Source of the DNA: Methylobacter sp.
GTDB lineage: Bacteria; Pseudomonadota; Gammaproteobacteria; Methylococcales; Methylomonadaceae
Length of the DNA: 64,000 nt
Assembly: GCA_030653985.1 (NCBI GenBank)
Contig: JAURYJ010000001.1
Coordinates: 17,992 to 81,991, forward strand
Direction: 5' to 3'
This document shows, piece after piece, positions 7,743 to 16,660 of the stretch (position 1 is its first letter; every line of letters begins with the position of its first letter). The position numbers and the translations under genes are program-made. The notes below the pieces were generated by a model. That model was not told the origin of the DNA. It did no database searches and saw nothing but the letters and a program-made list of their open reading frames with translations.

Positions 7743-8451
7743 CTGCTAACGACTCCATTGCAGCTTCAATTTGGCTGGGCATCGGTGTACGGGTGCGGAT
7801 TAGCATGATGCTCATGTCGCTGAATTCTTTTGTCGCACAATCGGCGAGCGTGCCATGCCATTCGGCTTCGGAACGGGTTAAATTTTCCCATACCTCGGTC
7901 GGATGCTCGGGCGATATGCCTTGCTCCAGTAGATAAGCGGCGATATGGCGTGGCATGAACGAGCGCGCCTCGTCCCACGGGCAGGGAATTACGATCGCAT
8001 TGCGCTGATCTTGCAACACATGCACCAGATGTTGCTTGAACGGGGTTAGATCGCCGCGACGGTGGAAAGTGATAAACGTCGTTTCGTCGAAACAGACTTT
8101 GGCACGCGATGCGAGTATTTGCGCCGAAGATATGCCCGGTACGGTTTCTACCGGATGGCCGCAAGCGCGCTCGACCCGTTCCAGATACTGGAAACCGCTG
8201 AAATGGATGTCGCCCATGAACACCACGACGCAGTTCTTGCCTGCATGGTGTTCAATTGCCACTTTCGCCAATTGTTCGGTTTGGTCGCGGTAATTCATCA
8301 GCACGGTTTGCGCGGTAGCAGGAATCAGGCTTTGCACGACGTTAATGACGGCATCGAATCCGGCGACCACATCGCTATTGCGGATCAGCTCCGCGCCGCG
8401 CTGGGTCAGATAAGCTACGTCGCCGGGGCCTGCGCCTATGCAGATAATCAT
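7732..8451 (-). CDS. cbiE: Cobalt-precorrin-7 C5-methyltransferase (CbiE)
   Basis: A tetrapyrrole methylase starting [16 protein letters not shown], with [15 protein letters not shown] and [11 protein letters not shown], matching CbiE. It is 239 residues long. The partner CbiT (C15 methylation and decarboxylation) is often fused to or next to CbiE; it is not present here or elsewhere in the window. The ATG follows an AAGGAACA ribosome site. The gap of 114 bases to the chelatase subunit upstream contains nothing I recognise. Confidence 0.87.
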   Translation of the reverse strand: MIICIGAGPGDVAYLTQRGAELIRNSDVVAGFDAVINVVQSLIPATAQTVLMNYRDQTEQLAKVAIEHHAGKNCVVVFMGDIHFSGFQYLERVERACGHPVETVPGISSAQILASRAKVCFDETTFITFHRRGDLTPFKQHLVHVLQDQRNAIVIPCPWDEARSFMPRHIAAYLLEQGISPEHPTEVWENLTRSEAEWHGTLADCATKEFSDMSIMLIRTRTPMPSQIEAAMESLADAH

Positions 8452-8565
8452 AATTGTTCCTTTGTAGAAGCGACTTCTAGGCCGCCCATATTGACTAAAA
8501 TAGTGTTCATTTTTACGCGCTCGTTCCTAAGCCAGAGCTTGAGAACCAGTATAAAAAATGTAATA

Positions 8566-10494
8566 TCATTTAATGCACCCACGCACCGTAAGCGCCAAAT
8601 TTTCCGCCGATAACTCTTCCAGCGTCAGGCATTCGGCACCCAACGCCTGTGCCAATTGCCGCGCTTTACCCAAGCGTAAATAGCCGGTTTCGGTATCGAG
8701 TATCAGCGCGGGTACGCCGCGTTCTGCCAGTAATTCTGCAAATCTCAAGCTTTCCTGCCAGGGGTCGTTACCATCGTTCAGCGCGACATTGGCCTTACCG
8801 TCTGTAAGCACTACCAGCAACGGCGGCATGCCGGTTTTCTCCAGCGTTTCCAGCGCCAAAGACAATGCATGAGGCAATGGCGTACGGCCGCCGGTGGGCA
8901 GTTCGCGCAGATTCTGTTCGGCAAGATCGACGCTGCGGGTCGGCGACAATAATAGTTGCCCGGATTCGCCGCGAAAGCTGATCACCGCGACTTCATCGCG
9001 CTGCTGGTAGGCATCGGTTAGCAGCGATAACACTGCACCTTTGACCGCTTCCATGCGCCGTTGCGCCGCCATCGAGCCTGAGGCATCGACCACAAACAAG
9101 ATCAGGTTAGCGGTTTTGCCTACGCGGATTTGCTGGTGTAGATCGCTTTTTGTCACCTGGAAGTTATCCGAACCTCGAAGCGCCGCGCTACGCAAGGTCG
9201 CGCCGACGGCGAGACTGCTTGGATTTTGGTCCTGCACGACGCGCACGACACGGCCGCGCGGCGCATCTGGCGCAGTGCTGCGCTTGCCGGAAGCGTAGCG
9301 GCTAGCAACCGTATCGACTGCTATTTTTCGTATGTTACCGGCAGACGCGGCGACGAATACCTGTTGTTCGCTTTGCGAGTCGCCGTTATCTTGATCGTTT
9401 TCCTGCTCGGTATTTTCAGCGCCGGATTCGCCTTCATCCGGCGACTGTAAAGCCTGCTGCATCAACTCATCGAGCTGATCTTTATCCAGCCCCGGTTGCT
9501 CGAACGGTTTGCGCCTGCGCCGATGCGGCAACACCAATTCCGCCGCGCCGCGCACGTCTCCCGGCGTTACCTGAGACCGGCCTTCTAATGCCGCCAGTGC
9601 GCGCGCCGCTTTGTGCATGACGATGTCGGCGCGAAGACTCGCCACTTCGAATTCGCAACATAAATGGCTGATCAGGTCGAGCAACGTATCATCCAGCGTC
9701 ACTTTGGGAAGCAATAGTTGCGCGGTAGCGAGTTGATGGCGCAAAGTATGTTGTTCCTGCATCCAGGCGGCAGCGTAAGCCGTGGGATTGGCCTCGTAGG
9801 CAATGCGCCTTCGCACGACTTCGGAGCGCAAGGTTTTGTCGCGAGGAGCGATCACTTCAACCATCAGGCCGAAGCGATCCAGCAATTGCGGACGCAAATC
9901 GCCTTCTTCCAGGTTCATCGTGCCTATCAGCGTAAAGCGGGCAGGGTGGGTAACTGACAAGCCTTCGCGCTGCACCGCATTGACGCCCATCGCCGCCGCA
10001 TCCAGCAGCACATCGACCAGATGATCGGGGAGCAGGTTGACTTCGTCGATATAGAGTATACCTCGGTGCGACGCAGCCAGCAGGCCGGGCTTGAACACGC
10101 GTTGACCGCCTTTAAGCGCCTGTTCCAAATCCAGAGTACCGATGACGCGGTCTTCAGTTGCGCCCAGCGGCAAGGTGATAAAAGGCACGGGCTGTGGGCG
10201 CGAATTTATTCGCGCTGCCGTTAAAAGCGCGAATGAATTTGCGCCCACAGGATTACAGGTTTCGCAGTGCTGATAAGGTGCGCCGGGAGCGCAATTAAAT
10301 GCGCACCCATCAACCCGTTCGATCAGCGGCAGAATGTCGGTCAGCGCCCGCGCCGCGGTGCTTTTAGCGGTGCCTTTGTCGCCGCGTATCAATACGCCGC
10401 CCAGCGACGGATCGACTGCGCACAGCAGCAAGGCGGTCTTGAGCTGGGTTTGTTCGACGATCGCGGAAAAAGGGAAGGTGACGTGATGCATCAT
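8566..10494 (-). CDS. Magnesium/cobalt chelatase subunit with AAA+ (ChlI-like) and VWA (ChlD-like) domains
   Basis: An AAA+ motor for the CobN chelatase. Walker A is GDKGTAKST at about 38-46 and Walker B is GILYIDEVNLLPD. A Pro/Glu/Gln-rich linker lies at about 345-380, followed by a von Willebrand A domain whose MIDAS motif is DASGSM. The single 642-residue chain combines the roles of ChlI and ChlD. Residues about 82-101 (NPVGANSFALLTAARINSRP) are encoded by a long palindromic element and interrupt the usual path from the Cys pair to VPFITLPLGATED. It overlaps cobN by four bases (ATGA). Confidence 0.9.
   Translation of the reverse strand: MMHHVTFPFSAIVEQTQLKTALLLCAVDPSLGGVLIRGDKGTAKSTAARALTDILPLIERVDGCAFNCAPGAPYQHCETCNPVGANSFALLTAARINSRPQPVPFITLPLGATEDRVIGTLDLEQALKGGQRVFKPGLLAASHRGILYIDEVNLLPDHLVDVLLDAAAMGVNAVQREGLSVTHPARFTLIGTMNLEEGDLRPQLLDRFGLMVEVIAPRDKTLRSEVVRRRIAYEANPTAYAAAWMQEQHTLRHQLATAQLLLPKVTLDDTLLDLISHLCCEFEVASLRADIVMHKAARALAALEGRSQVTPGDVRGAAELVLPHRRRRKPFEQPGLDKDQLDELMQQALQSPDEGESGAENTEQENDQDNGDSQSEQQVFVAASAGNIRKIAVDTVASRYASGKRSTAPDAPRGRVVRVVQDQNPSSLAVGATLRSAALRGSDNFQVTKSDLHQQIRVGKTANLILFVVDASGSMAAQRRMEAVKGAVLSLLTDAYQQRDEVAVISFRGESGQLLLSPTRSVDLAEQNLRELPTGGRTPLPHALSLALETLEKTGMPPLLVVLTDGKANVALNDGNDPWQESLRFAELLAERGVPALILDTETGYLRLGKARQLAQALGAECLTLEELSAENLALTVRGCIK
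10192..10250. repeat. Palindromic element inserted in frame in the chelatase subunit gene
   Basis: Two 25-base arms (beginning CTGTGGGCGCGAAT and ending TTTGCGCCCACAG) pair with about two mismatches around a nine-base loop. The same arm type forms the intergenic hairpin at 21763-21790. It adds about 20 codons without a stop between two conserved stretches of the AAA+ domain. Confidence 0.8.
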
Positions 10495-13400
10495 GCCCCG
10501 CGCGGTGTTTCGCCGCGCGCCTCCAGCAAAGTTTCGCTATGCAGGTATAAATCTTGTAAGGCGTTCAGCGTTTGTTGCTTAGGTTCTGCCCACATGCCGC
10601 GACCGGCGGCTTCCAACAGGCGTTCGGCAATCGCGTTTTGCGCCCATGGATTAGCTTCCTCCAAAAAGCGTTGCATTTCCGGGTCCATCGCGTAGGTTTC
10701 GGCGACTTGCTCGTACATCCAATCGTCCATCACTTGCGCGGTGGCGTCGTAGCCGAACAAATAATCGACGGTTGCGGTCAGTTCCAGTCCGCCTTTGTAG
10801 CCGTGACGGCGGATGCTGTCCAGCCATTTGGGGTTGACGACGCGCGAACGGAACACCCGCAAGGTCTCTTCCTTCAGGTCGCGCACTTGCGCCCGTGACG
10901 GGTCGTGGCTGTCGCCGAAATACTTGCGCGGCTGCTGTCCGGTCAAGGCTCTGATCGTGGCGATCATGCCGCCGTGAAATTGCAGGTAATCGTCGCTGTC
11001 GAAAATGTCGTGTTCGCGGTTATCCTGGTTGTGCAGCGCCACCTGGACGCCGGACAGCCGGGTACGGAACGCATCGCGCTGATCGTCGCCTTGCTGGCTG
11101 CGACTATAGGCATAGCCGCCCCAGTTGACGTAGGCTTCGGCAAAATCGGCATCGGCCTGCCAGTTTTTTTCCTGGATCAGCGGCAAGATGCCCGCGCCGT
11201 AACTGCCGGGTTTGGCGCCGAAGATGCGCAAGGCAGCGCGTTGCGAGGCTTCATCTTCGGTCAGGCCTTGGCCTATCCAGTCGCCCAGTTCGGCCAGATA
11301 ATGCTTGCGCACGAAGTTCTGCGACAGCGGTTCGTCCAGCGCAATGACCGCATTAACCGCATCGTCAATCAAATCGATCAGTTGCGGAAAAGCGTCGCGG
11401 AAAAAACCGCTGATGCGGGTGGTGACATCGATACGCGGGCGTTTTAATGCATCCAGCGGAATGACTTCGACGCCGGTCACGCGGCGGTTTTCAGTCTGCC
11501 ACACCGGGCGCACGCCGAGTAGCGCTAAAATCTGCGCGACGTCGTCGCCGTGGGTGCGCATGGCGCTGGTGCCCCAGATGCTGATGGCGACGCTCTCGGG
11601 ATAATCGCCGGTTTCGCGGACGTAGCGCGACAGCACTTCATGGGCGAGTTGCTGGCCGACGCGCCAGGCCGATTGCGATGGCACGCTGCGCGGATCGACC
11701 GAGTAAAAATTGCGTCCGGTCGGCAGGATATGCGCCATGCCGCGAGTCGGCGACCCGCTGGGGCCTGCGGGTACGTAACCGCCGGACAGGCCGCTCAATA
11801 AATTGTCGATTTCGTCGGTGGCGCGGGCAAGATTGGGCACCAGTTCTTGGCAGGCAAAGCTCAGCACCCGTTTTAATGCGTTGCAATCGGCCGTGCTGTT
11901 GCCGAAGGTTTTGCTGATAGCCTGGTCTATGGCTGACTCGGCGTAAGCATGTGCCTGCAATTCATTGAATAACTGTTTGCATAGCGCTTCGATGGTTTCC
12001 AAAACGTCGGCATGGGTGGGCAAAGATCGCCCAGCCAGTTTTTCAAGTTCGGGAATTGCTTGATCCAATCGGCGGCCCTGATGCTCCAGCAGCGAATCCA
12101 TGCTCAGGCCGAATAACCGCGCAATTTCAATGGGCAGTCCGGGTATGTCCTGATTCGGCAAGCGGGTCAGCGAGACCAACATGTCTGTTAGTTGCTCGCT
12201 TTCCGGCGCTTGTCCGAGTATATGCAAGCCGTCGCGGATTTGCGCCGCGCCCAGTTCGCAAAGATAGCCGTCCAGATCCTCGATCAAATGCGCGACATCG
12301 GCACCGGCCATTTTGGTCAATAGTTCGGGTAGCCCATCTTTGTCATGGTGATGATCGTCATCATCGTGGTCATGGTGTTCTTCGTCGTGATCGTGGTTAT
12401 GCCCGTGATGATGTTCGTCATGATCATGGTGACTGTGATGATCACGGAGTCCCTCGCTATGGCCATGATGGTGATCATCATCGTGTTCATGCTCATGATG
12501 GTCATGGCCGTGATGCTCGTGATTATGAGAATCATCGGCATGGTGATGATGTCCATGATGGTCGTCATCGTGATCATGGTGCAACAGCCGGGCTTGCAAG
12601 TCGGCATCCAGGTTGGTTTCTTTGACCAAGTCCCATATTTGCTGCTGCAACAGCGGCAGTTTGGCCGGATCGAGTACTTCCACCTGATAATATTCGTCGA
12701 CCAATTGGGTCAGTTGCGCCAGTGCGCCGTAAGTGTCGGCGGTAGTCATCGGCGGCGTCAGGTGATCGACGACGACCGCATGGGCGCGGCGCTTGGCCTG
12801 CGCGCCTTCGCCGGGATCGTTGATGATGAACGGGTAAAACAACGGCATGTCGGCCAACAGCGCATCGGGGAAACAATTTTCCGACAAGCCCACGCCTTTT
12901 CCCGGCAACCATTCGAGCGTGCCGTGCTTGCCGACATGCACAATCGCATCGGCTTTCCATTCGTCGCGCAACCAGCGGTACAGCGCATAGTAATGGTGGG
13001 TGGGCGGCAGGTCGGGCTGGTGGTAGATCGCGTCGGGGTCCATGCCGTAACCGCGCGGCGGCTGCAAGGCCACGAAGGTGTTGCCCAGTTCCAGTCCCGC
13101 CAACGCGATATGATTGTCATGCACATAGGCTTCGCCCGGCGCGGCTCCCCATTGTGCGGTCATTTTCTGCTGCATCTCAAGCGGCAGGTCGTCAAACCAT
13201 GCCTGATATTGCGCGGCCGGTACGCGGCCGACGGCATGGCTTAGCTGTTCGCTGGTTAGATAAGTATTGTCGTAAGCGCAGCGGTCGATCAGTTCGTGGA
13301 TCAGCGCGGTGCCGCTTTCTGGGAGCTTGCCGATGTTATAACCGGCGGCTTGCATGGCTTGGAGTATCCGCATCAATGACGCCGGTGCATCGAGGCCGAC

Positions 13401-14558
13401 CGCATTGCCGATTTGCGAGGCTTTGCTGTTGGAGTTGGTGAATACGAAGGCGATACGCTTGTCGGCATTGTTCAGATGTTTAAGCCGCGCAAAACGTGAG
13501 GCGATACCGGCAATACGCGCGACCCGATCCGGTACGGGCTCGTATTCGACCAGTTCGTTCGACGGGCCGGAGGCTTTGGCCTTGAACGACAGCGGTACGG
13601 TGATGATGCGGCCGTCGAATTCCGGCAATACCACGTTCATTGCCGCATCCAGCGGATTGAGGCCGCGCGCCGATTGTTCCCACTGCTGCATCATCATGCC
13701 GCTGGTGATGGCTTGCAGTACCGGCACATTGAGTTGCTCCAGCACCGATACCGACCAGCCTGCGGGTGTGGCTCCGCCGGGGGTGATTTCGCCCATTGCA
13801 AATGCGGTGGTGTTGATCAGCACGTCGATATGTGTGCCTTGATGGCCGCTGAAATAACTCAAGGCTTTAGGTAAGGTATTCTCGCTATGACCTGCGCGTA
13901 ACGACGAGGTGAATACGGGCAATACGTTCAGGCCGCGTTTTTCCAGTTGTTCAATGAGAGCATCGATAAAACGCGTGTTGCCGCTCATCCAGTGGGCGCG
14001 GTAAAAAACGATGCCGATGCTGGCCTTGTCTGGAGTTCGCAGCGCAAGCCAGTCGTCTATATTGGCGCCTTGGGACAGATCGGGATGATAAATGCCGTGT
14101 TCGGGCAAATCCACTGCGGGTTCAAAGCCAAAACCGGTCAGTAAAAAATGATCGGAAAGGTAGCGTAGCAGTTGCGCCAGATTGACGCTGCCGCCAGCTT
14201 GAAAATAGGTCTGAACCTGATGCAGTACGTCCGATGATACAGTGGAGGCGGCCGCCAATTCTGGGTCAGGTTCGCCGGTGCCGCTGATGGCGATCAAGTA
14301 CAGACCGTGGCTTTTAACGTGACGCAGCAGATCGGTAAAGCCGGGCACGCTGCCGAGACGCCCTAATACGCGCAATACGATAATACGCGCCGGAGCAAGC
14401 TGATGTTTTAACAGCTCGGCCATTTGCGCGTCGCTTTCCAAGGCCTGCAAGTTAATGCCGATGCATTGCGAGAAACCTTCCGGCATTTGCGCCTGTGCGC
14501 TTTGCAATACCATCAGGTCGTTGGGTGCGTGGGTCAGCAGCGCAATAGGCTTGTTCAT
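10491..14558 (-). CDS. cobN: Cobaltochelatase large subunit CobN with a His/Asp-rich insert
   Basis: The porphyrin-binding subunit that inserts cobalt into the corrin ring, a relative of ChlH. Family motifs include GYGMDPDAIYHQPDLPPTHHYYALYRW split over the middle, HVGKHGTLEWLPGK, and NPKWLDSIRRHGYKG near the C-terminus. The start is taken as the ATG at 14558 (MNKPIALLTHAP), giving 1355 residues; the frame stays open further upstream but that part is not CobN-like. Residues about 660-739 form an insert with about 39 histidines alternating with Asp, Glu and Gly. The 3' end overlaps the chelatase subunit gene. Confidence 0.93.
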   Translation of the reverse strand: MNKPIALLTHAPNDLMVLQSAQAQMPEGFSQCIGINLQALESDAQMAELLKHQLAPARIIVLRVLGRLGSVPGFTDLLRHVKSHGLYLIAISGTGEPDPELAAASTVSSDVLHQVQTYFQAGGSVNLAQLLRYLSDHFLLTGFGFEPAVDLPEHGIYHPDLSQGANIDDWLALRTPDKASIGIVFYRAHWMSGNTRFIDALIEQLEKRGLNVLPVFTSSLRAGHSENTLPKALSYFSGHQGTHIDVLINTTAFAMGEITPGGATPAGWSVSVLEQLNVPVLQAITSGMMMQQWEQSARGLNPLDAAMNVVLPEFDGRIITVPLSFKAKASGPSNELVEYEPVPDRVARIAGIASRFARLKHLNNADKRIAFVFTNSNSKASQIGNAVGLDAPASLMRILQAMQAAGYNIGKLPESGTALIHELIDRCAYDNTYLTSEQLSHAVGRVPAAQYQAWFDDLPLEMQQKMTAQWGAAPGEAYVHDNHIALAGLELGNTFVALQPPRGYGMDPDAIYHQPDLPPTHHYYALYRWLRDEWKADAIVHVGKHGTLEWLPGKGVGLSENCFPDALLADMPLFYPFIINDPGEGAQAKRRAHAVVVDHLTPPMTTADTYGALAQLTQLVDEYYQVEVLDPAKLPLLQQQIWDLVKETNLDADLQARLLHHDHDDDHHGHHHHADDSHNHEHHGHDHHEHEHDDDHHHGHSEGLRDHHSHHDHDEHHHGHNHDHDEEHHDHDDDDHHHDKDGLPELLTKMAGADVAHLIEDLDGYLCELGAAQIRDGLHILGQAPESEQLTDMLVSLTRLPNQDIPGLPIEIARLFGLSMDSLLEHQGRRLDQAIPELEKLAGRSLPTHADVLETIEALCKQLFNELQAHAYAESAIDQAISKTFGNSTADCNALKRVLSFACQELVPNLARATDEIDNLLSGLSGGYVPAGPSGSPTRGMAHILPTGRNFYSVDPRSVPSQSAWRVGQQLAHEVLSRYVRETGDYPESVAISIWGTSAMRTHGDDVAQILALLGVRPVWQTENRRVTGVEVIPLDALKRPRIDVTTRISGFFRDAFPQLIDLIDDAVNAVIALDEPLSQNFVRKHYLAELGDWIGQGLTEDEASQRAALRIFGAKPGSYGAGILPLIQEKNWQADADFAEAYVNWGGYAYSRSQQGDDQRDAFRTRLSGVQVALHNQDNREHDIFDSDDYLQFHGGMIATIRALTGQQPRKYFGDSHDPSRAQVRDLKEETLRVFRSRVVNPKWLDSIRRHGYKGGLELTATVDYLFGYDATAQVMDDWMYEQVAETYAMDPEMQRFLEEANPWAQNAIAERLLEAAGRGMWAEPKQQTLNALQDLYLHSETLLEARGETPRGA
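12341..12581 (-). other. His/Asp-rich low-complexity insert within CobN
   Basis: About 80 codons made almost only of CAT/CAC, GAT/GAC and GAA, with a central SEGLRD interruption. It lies between the conserved region ending LQARLL and the one starting GLPELLTKM. Such stretches bind divalent metals such as Co, Ni and Zn. The repeated ATG/CAT triplets also create long Met-rich shadow frames on the other strand. Confidence 0.9.
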
Positions 14559-14607
14559 ATCGGCAATTGCTCCCTGCATTGCTCTACCTCCTGCATCCAT
14601 GCAGTCG

Positions 14608-14910
14608 TCAGGCATCGCCGGTACCCAGACGGTGAACAACGTGCTCACTGACTTCGACGCCATTTTCCAGATGTTCGCTGACGATGCGTTCCAGCACGGC
14701 CTCGTCGGTACAGGAATACCAGACGCCTTCAGGATAAACGACCAGGATAGGGCCGTTTTTGCACACCGCAAAACAGTTTGAGCGTGTGCGTTTTATTTTA
14801 AGATGAGGGCGGGCATCGATTTTTTGACCCAGCTGTTGGAACAGTGGGGTGTTGTCATCAGAGCAGCGCGAGCCGGTACACATCAAGACATGTTTGTCGT
14901 GGGTTCTCAT
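14608..14910 (-). CDS. 2Fe-2S thioredoxin-like ferredoxin
   Basis: A 100-residue ferredoxin starting MRTHDKHVLMC. Cysteines at about 11, 16, 46, 50 and 67 include the C-x4-C and C-x3-C pairs of the thioredoxin-fold (2Fe-2S) family, with NGPILVVYPEGVWY between the second and last positions. These ferredoxins are often found in cobalamin operons, where they may supply electrons for a corrin or cobalt reduction. The start is the ATG at 14910, four bases inside the end of cbtA; the frame is open further upstream but without similarity. The ORF ends 49 bases before the cobN start. Confidence 0.85.
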   Translation of the reverse strand: MRTHDKHVLMCTGSRCSDDNTPLFQQLGQKIDARPHLKIKRTRSNCFAVCKNGPILVVYPEGVWYSCTDEAVLERIVSEHLENGVEVSEHVVHRLGTGDA

Positions 14911-15587
14911 AATTTTTTTTGGTAAAACTGTCCCATCAAACCGCCTAGCGCCAGCCAAAAAACAGCGTTGGCAAAAACGGTGGCGGTGATAAAGGATTGT
15001 GCTAATTCGGCAGGTGCCGCGCTGCTGTGAACTTCCGGCTGCGGCGCACTGATTAAATGAGGTGCTGCGAGTAACACCACACCGAAAAACTGGTACGTTT
15101 TGGTTTTGGCAAAAGCCAGTAACGACAGTCCGAAGCCGGTATCGACCACGGTGATCAGCCACCAACTTTGTCGATCTGTCAGTTCGGCCGCTGTTGTGCC
15201 GGGAACTTCGGGCGGCAATCCTAAAGACGGTGCAACGAAAAAGGTGATGTAGCCAGCCAGTCCCCACAACAGTCCTATGCGCCAACTGTCGGGGCGGCCG
15301 CGCAAACACATGATTGCGCCAAGCAGCAAGGCAAAACCAACGCCCAAGGCGATATTGGCTACCGCCGTAAAAAATGTCCGCTCCCAGCCGTTTTTAGGCT
15401 GCCATTCATGCTGTTCGTGGCTATTGTCGGCATTGGCATTGGCTGCGGCCTGTTCTTCGTACATTTCGGCCTGGAGCAAGGTCGGGATGACTTGAATTTG
15501 CTGAACGGCAGTCAGCAACAAACCCGCCAGCAAGCCGGTCCAGAGAGCCGCAGTAAGCAGCTCTCTGAAGGTAGTCAGATTAAACAT
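14907..15587 (-). CDS. cbtA: Cobalt transporter subunit CbtA
   Basis: An integral membrane protein with about five to six hydrophobic segments (first at residues about 10-30) and a soluble loop after the first one containing HEQHEWQ. The region GLLWGLAGYITFFVAPSLGLPPEVPG is the CbtA hallmark, split here by a turn. CbtA and CbtB form a predicted cobalt importer usually placed under B12 riboswitch control, as here. The ATG at 15587 shares one base with the stop of cbtB (TAATG); a GTG nine bases upstream is an alternative start. Confidence 0.88.
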   Translation of the reverse strand: MFNLTTFRELLTAALWTGLLAGLLLTAVQQIQVIPTLLQAEMYEEQAAANANADNSHEQHEWQPKNGWERTFFTAVANIALGVGFALLLGAIMCLRGRPDSWRIGLLWGLAGYITFFVAPSLGLPPEVPGTTAAELTDRQSWWLITVVDTGFGLSLLAFAKTKTYQFFGVVLLAAPHLISAPQPEVHSSAAPAELAQSFITATVFANAVFWLALGGLMGQFYQKKL

Positions 15588-15814
15588 TAATGGCACGGAA
15601 AGCTGGCGGAATGTCGTCCATCATGTGCAGTGTTATGTAAGGGTGCAATGTCAGAAAAACCGGCGGTGTACAACAGTGCCAAGCCCAACATGCCGGCCAG
15701 CAGGGCAGGAAATATTTTGTAAGCAATCCCCCTGCCTTCGGCTTCCCCCTTTGACAAAGGGGGATTGAGGGGGATTTTTTGAGCGTTATCGAGCAAAACA
15801 GGTGTTGATGGCAT
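15587..15814 (-). CDS. cbtB: Cobalt transporter subunit CbtB, with a repeat-derived insert
   Basis: A 75-residue protein with one membrane span (PALLAGMLGLALLYTAGF) and the C-terminal metal motif HNTAHDGRH followed by a terminal His, both typical for CbtB. It is the first gene after the riboswitch and has a good ribosome site (GGAG, eight bases before the ATG). Residues about 13-30 (KIPLNPPLSKGEAEGRG) come from a palindromic repeat of the CCCCCTTTG class inserted between the N-terminus and the membrane span, and are not expected in the family. Confidence 0.87.
   Translation of the reverse strand: MPSTPVLLDNAQKIPLNPPLSKGEAEGRGIAYKIFPALLAGMLGLALLYTAGFSDIAPLHNTAHDGRHSASFPCH
15725..15777. repeat. 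Palindromic element inserted in frame in cbtB
   Basis: AATCCCCCT and AGGGGGATT form the outer stem, and CCCCCTTTG/CAAAGGGGG the inner one. It is translated as about 18 residues. The same core (CCCCCTTT..AGGGGGATTTTT) occurs around the MITE target site in the duplicated leaders. Confidence 0.7.
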
Positions 15815-15949
15815 GGGGTTTCTCCGGGGTAAAGAGACAGCAAAGCCGCTAACGCAAGCGCGTTACCGGCAGGAATAATCTGTACGAGGGAGAAAGTGCA
15901 GGACGGACGCGCAGAGAGCAATCCATCTGAGCGCCCTCCGCGCACAAAT

Positions 15950-16155
15950 TCGATTATCACTTCAGGCCGGTCTCCGGGCTCACGAGTTGAAAGCCTGTTA
16001 GCGTTTCCAAGGTTAGCGCCTTCCGATGCAGCACACAGTGGCGTTTACCAACCTTTTACTTGTTTACCGTTGCGGGGGCAGCGTGGGTTTTGTTTGCCTC
16101 TTAAGCAAACTCACCGACTTCCCGTTTCAATTCTGCGGACGATAGTCCATGAATA
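15950..16155 (-). promoter_or_regulatory. Cobalamin (B12) riboswitch upstream of cbtB
   Basis: On the minus strand the order is CGGGAAGTCGGTGAG, then CTGCCCCCGCAACGGTAA, GCCACTGTGTGC and the B12 box GCCCGGAGACCGGCC (15965-15979). These are the conserved elements of the B12 riboswitch core in the right order and spacing. It lies in the leader of the cbtBA-cobN-cbi operon and should turn the operon down when adenosylcobalamin is plentiful. Confidence 0.95.
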
Positions 16156-16339
16156 CCTAAAGCAAATTTTACCGGGCTAGTATATTCATTGAATAAAAAA
16201 CTAGCAAGCGTTGAGGCATTGCTAATGAAGGCTTAATTCAACAGCAATGGGGGGATTATCTGACGAATGAGTCACTTTTTACAGGGCTAGGTAGTCCGCC
16301 GTAAACTTGCTTTATCAAAACAAAATCTTATAATCATTT

Positions 16340-16530
16340 CTGCTTTCAGGTTCCGGAGGGTTTTTCAGACCCAATGGTTAAACGGGAAGTCGGTAAGGTT
16401 TTGACTGAATCCGACGCTGCCCCCGCAACGGTATATAAGTAAAGTTTCATCGAGATGCCACTGTGTTTACGCATGGGAAGGTGATGATTCAGGCTAACGC
16501 CACTTATAAGCCCGGAGACCGGCCCGAAAG
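16340..16530 (+). promoter_or_regulatory. Cobalamin (B12) riboswitch upstream of the TonB receptor
   Basis: The plus strand shows CGGGAAGTCGGT at about 16384, CGCTGCCCCCGCAACGGTAT, TGCCACTGTG and AGCCCGGAGACCGGCCC at 16508-16524, all the conserved blocks in order. It is divergent from the riboswitch of the biosynthesis operon; the two cores are separated by about 185 bases that must hold both promoters. Confidence 0.95.
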
Positions 16531-16660
16531 TTTAATTCGGTACAGCGGAGGGCTGTCTGCGAAAGTGACAGTGCAGCTTCGCGTTTGTGTCATCTCTCGT
16601 TTTCTATTGTCCTCTGTTGTGTAAATCAACCATTATGCGCGGGCGGCGCTGAGAGGACAC

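Noticed and set aside
12345..13244. Plus-strand frame of 299 residues rich in Met, Val and Ile
   Set aside because: It is the shadow of the His/Asp-rich tract and following part of cobN; its composition simply mirrors CAT and GAC codons.
14559..14771. Longer start of CobN at 14771
   Set aside because: The extra N-terminal residues are a different frame of the ferredoxin gene and do not resemble CobN; the ATG at 14558 begins the conserved sequence.
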